Assembly (NCBI GenBank): GCA_024224295.1
Contig: JAAENN010000363.1
Span: 1-39,051, forward strand
DNA from: Shimia sp.
Lineage (GTDB): Bacteria > Pseudomonadota > Alphaproteobacteria > Rhodobacterales > Rhodobacteraceae
Reading direction: 5' to 3'
DNA length: 39,051 bases
Shown piece after piece: positions 37,105 through 39,051 of the stretch. The position numbers were made by a program, and so were the translations under genes. Under the pieces are notes generated by a model that was not told the origin of the DNA, did not search any database, and worked only from the letters and a program-made list of their open reading frames with translations. Position 1 is the stretch's first letter. Each line of letters starts with the position of its first letter.

Positions 37105-37581
37105 TCAGAATTCAGTGATCCCGGCCTGCACCGGGCGTTCCAGATATGTTGAGAGCGCAACATAGGTTTTGGTGCTGATCACGTCGGGCATATCGTAGAG
37201 CCGCTTGAGTAGGGCCTCCATCGCCTTGGAGTCCTGCATCCGTACCTTCAGCAACATACAGGTGTCGCCTGTGACTGAATGGATTTCTTCCAGTTCGGGC
37301 AGGTGGCGTAGCTCCATCATGGCGGCGGATTTTCCCCAACCCGTGGTGTCGACATGCAAAAACGCCAGAAACGGCTTGCCGGTCATTGTTGGATCGAGCT
37401 GCGCGGTGACACCTGAAATACGGCCTGAAGCCTTGTAGCGTTTCACCCTTTCATGCACGGCAGGCGGGGAGAGGCCGACCTTATCGCCCAAAGTGGCATA
37501 GCTTTGTTCTGCATCTTCGCTCAGAAGCCCTAATAGTTTTCGGTCTATGGCGTCTAAACCCTGAGTGTCCTTGAGAGACAT
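37105..37581 (-). CDS. Lrp/AsnC-family transcriptional regulator
   Basis: This 158-residue protein has an N-terminal winged helix (LDAIDRKLLGLLSEDAEQSY, then LSPPAVHERVKRYKASGRI) and a C-terminal RAM ligand-binding domain. Lrp-type regulators sense amino acids and often control transport. It is divergent from an MFS transporter and directly upstream of an EamA permease, so one or both exporters are probable targets. A TACAAA-G-TTTGTA palindrome lies in the divergent promoter region. Confidence 0.93.
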   Translation of the reverse strand: MSLKDTQGLDAIDRKLLGLLSEDAEQSYATLGDKVGLSPPAVHERVKRYKASGRISGVTAQLDPTMTGKPFLAFLHVDTTGWGKSAAMMELRHLPELEEIHSVTGDTCMLLKVRMQDSKAMEALLKRLYDMPDVISTKTYVALSTYLERPVQAGITEF

Positions 37582-37622
37582 CTGAACCTCATTCGGAATT
37601 TTAAATATAGTCCATTACAGTA

Positions 37623-37635
37623 TACAAAGTTTGTA
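37623..37635. promoter_or_regulatory. Palindrome between the Lrp-type regulator and the MFS gene
   Basis: TACAAA-G-TTTGTA is a perfect 13-bp dyad in an AT-rich 93-base gap. It lies 39 bases before the MFS start and is a candidate Lrp-type operator. Confidence 0.5.
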
Positions 37636-37674
37636 AGGAATTGGCTATCCAGTCTCCAAAATATGGAGCGTGTG

Positions 37675-38829
37675 ATGAAGCCAGTTTGGGTGTTGATGTG
37701 TGCTATTGGTGTGGTGGGCTCCAACTCTTTGGTGTTGAGCCCGATCGCGTCGGATGTGGCGGCGACCTTTGAAGGGAAAGCCGCGTCAGATGTGATGATG
37801 GCCTCAGCCGTCTATGGCGGGGCGACGGCGCTGAGCGCGCTGTTTCTCGCACCACGGGCCGATCAGATTGGCTTGAAGCGTGCGTTGATTTTGGCGCTTG
37901 TGACTTTGGTTGTGGCGTTGTTGGGGAGCACGGTGGCGCCAAGTTTGCCAGTTCTGATTGTAGCGCAGGGGCTGGCTGGCATTGGTGCCGGGCTGGCGTT
38001 GCCAGCCACCTACGGGTTGGCGGCTGATGTGGCTCCCAAGGGAGAGGAGAGCGCCACGCTGGGCAAGGTGCTTACCGGATGGACGTTGAGCCTTGTCGCG
38101 GGCGTGTCTTTCGCTGCGGTGCTGGCAGATGTCCTGCAGTGGCGCGCGGTGTTTGGATTGATGGCAGCCATGAGTGCCGGGCTGATCCTGTTGGTGGCGC
38201 GCATGCAGGTGCCTGAACGCGATGCGGCGGCGGCGGTGTCTCCGTTCAAAGCGTTTCGCGTGCCGGGGCTGCTCCCAATTCTGCTTGCTGTGGTGGCCTT
38301 CATGAGTGCGTTTTACGGACTGTACGGTTTCCTTGGCACGCATATGACAACGGTCTTGGGATACTCAACAGGCATGGCCGGGCTGGCGGCGCTGACCTAT
38401 GGCGTTGGATTTGGCGCGGTGGCGCCCCTGGATCGGCTGATTGATCGGTATGGCGCGCAACGGGCGGCGCCGGTGGTTTTTGGCGCGCTGGTGCTGGTCT
38501 ATCTGCTTATGTCCTTGTTGGCGGGGCAGGGGCTGGGCATCTTTGTGGGCTGTCTGTTTTGGGGTGCGGTGAACCATGTTGGTCTCAACATTATGGTGGG
38601 ACAGCTGACAGCGCTGTCAGCTCCTCAACGCGGGGCCATTCTGGGCATCTACAGCGCGACGACCTACGTGGCGATGTTTGTCGGGACTGCAGCCTATCGG
38701 CCGATGTTTGAGACGCAGGGCTTTGGGTTTATCGCGTTGGTGTCCGCGGCTTGTATTGTGCCCGCGCTGATCGGCGCGCTGTGGGCGCTGCGGCGGGCAG
38801 GGCGGTTGACCGTGCCTGCGGCGGAATAA
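37675..38829 (+). CDS. MFS transporter
   Basis: This 384-residue protein has about twelve membrane helices. It has the MFS motif A counterpart APRADQIGLKRALI after helix 2 and a second-half counterpart LDRLIDRYGAQRAAP. The start at 37675 is preferred, because GGAG at 37665-37668 is six bases before it; an ATG at 37663 has no ribosome site. The substrate is unknown. It is divergent from the Lrp-type regulator, which is likely to control it, perhaps for amino acid efflux. Confidence 0.9.
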   Translation: MKPVWVLMCAIGVVGSNSLVLSPIASDVAATFEGKAASDVMMASAVYGGATALSALFLAPRADQIGLKRALILALVTLVVALLGSTVAPSLPVLIVAQGLAGIGAGLALPATYGLAADVAPKGEESATLGKVLTGWTLSLVAGVSFAAVLADVLQWRAVFGLMAAMSAGLILLVARMQVPERDAAAAVSPFKAFRVPGLLPILLAVVAFMSAFYGLYGFLGTHMTTVLGYSTGMAGLAALTYGVGFGAVAPLDRLIDRYGAQRAAPVVFGALVLVYLLMSLLAGQGLGIFVGCLFWGAVNHVGLNIMVGQLTALSAPQRGAILGIYSATTYVAMFVGTAAYRPMFETQGFGFIALVSAACIVPALIGALWALRRAGRLTVPAAE

Positions 38830-38856
38830 AAAAAAGGGCCAGCACAAAGCTGGCCC
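38828..38856 (-). terminator. Terminator of acs
   Basis: GGGCCAGC (38836-38843) pairs with GCTGGCCC (38849-38856). The A-run 38828-38835 becomes T8 after the stem on the minus strand. It begins inside the stop codon of the MFS gene. Confidence 0.88.
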
Positions 38857-38869
38857 GATAGGGAGTGAA

Positions 38870-38894
38870 CCCGGGCGATGGATCGACGCCCGGG
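38870..38894 (-). other. Second hairpin after acs
   Basis: CCCGGGCG (38870-38877) pairs perfectly with CGCCCGGG (38887-38894) around 9 bases. It lies 12 bases after the acs stop and before the main terminator; it may stabilise the transcript end. Confidence 0.5.
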
Positions 38895-38906
38895 ATCGGG
38901 GAAATC

Positions 38907-39051
38907 TTAGCGGTTCATGCGGTTTTCGATGAGGTCATCGACCACCCCTGGATCTGCCAGCGTGCTCGTGTCGCCAAGTGCGCCATAGTCGTTTTCTGCG
39001 ATTTTGCGCAGGATGCGGCGCATGATTTTGCCGGAGCGGGTTTTTGGCAGG
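38907..39051 (-). CDS. acs: Acetyl-CoA synthetase, C-terminal end only
   Basis: The visible 48 residues end the protein. They read [20 protein letters not shown] and then [12 protein letters not shown], the C-terminal signature of acetate-activating AMP-forming synthetases. The lysine in SGKIMRR is the catalytic residue that is acetylated for control in this family. The rest of the gene, including the start, is beyond the right edge of the window. Confidence 0.93.
   Translation of the reverse strand, partial: LPKTRSGKIMRRILRKIAENDYGALGDTSTLADPGVVDDLIENRMNR

Overview
The window is chromosomal DNA from a GC-rich alphaproteobacterium, almost certainly of the Rhodobacteraceae (roseobacter group). 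The evidence is the set of family-typical genes (ctrA next to sciP, trmFO, gluQ, DUF2842, DUF1127, a SufU/NifU-like scaffold, a cobalt-type nitrile hydratase), long non-overlapping reading frames with strong GC-rich third positions, a GTTC-N7-GTTC LexA box and TTAA-N7-TTAAC CtrA boxes. I see no prophage, insertion sequence, CRISPR array, rRNA or tRNA. Both ends are cut inside genes: lpxB on the left and acs on the right.

Layout. 1-2.6 kb: end of lpxB, a small Cad/LysE-type membrane protein, and mnmA on the opposite strand. 2.6-8.2 kb: sciP, ctrA, ligA and recG, all forward (cell-cycle control, then DNA ligation and fork remodelling). 8.2-8.8 kb: a LexA box driving a 40-residue membrane protein, then a hairpin-rich segment ending in a strong terminator. 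8.8-12 kb: Fe-S scaffold, hisI, gluQ, trmFO. 12-12.2 kb: a gene-free stretch with several stable RNA-like helices. 12.2-15.9 kb: an ECHDC3-type crotonase, a hotdog thioesterase, a DUF2459 protein, a DUF1127 protein, and a MocR-type regulator with repeated operators. 15.9-17 kb: rplM-rpsI with promoter, leader hairpin and terminator. 17.1-19 kb: a large unknown protein and a secreted Sel1-type protein. 19.07-21.2 kb: a perfect CtrA box followed by three overlapping genes that encode a pentaheme cytochrome c, a DUF3365-like monoheme protein and a four-histidine membrane cytochrome b. 21.2-25.1 kb, reverse: P-loop ATPase, metA, ppk2, tetR, and a small secreted protein. 25.2-27.6 kb: pyrG and secG. 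27.7-29.4 kb: nitrile hydratase alpha, beta and accessory subunits. 29.4-30.3 kb: a lipoprotein gene broken by one in-frame stop. 30.3-32.9 kb: purA with a structured upstream region, DUF2842 and a DCC-family protein. 32.9-35.3 kb: a very acidic 816-residue protein. 35.5-39 kb: thiamine pyrophosphokinase, EamA permease, Lrp regulator, divergent MFS transporter and the end of acs.

Most genes are housekeeping. The parts most worth a second look are: (1) the compact multiheme electron-transfer module with a consensus CtrA site, in the same window as ctrA and its antagonist sciP; (2) the LexA-controlled 40-residue membrane protein, which resembles the Caulobacter SOS division inhibitor SidA in size, topology and regulation; (3) the structured element near 12.0 kb; and (4) the identical 16-bp operators around and inside the MocR-type gene. 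The functions proposed for these four are inferences from sequence patterns and were not tested against databases.
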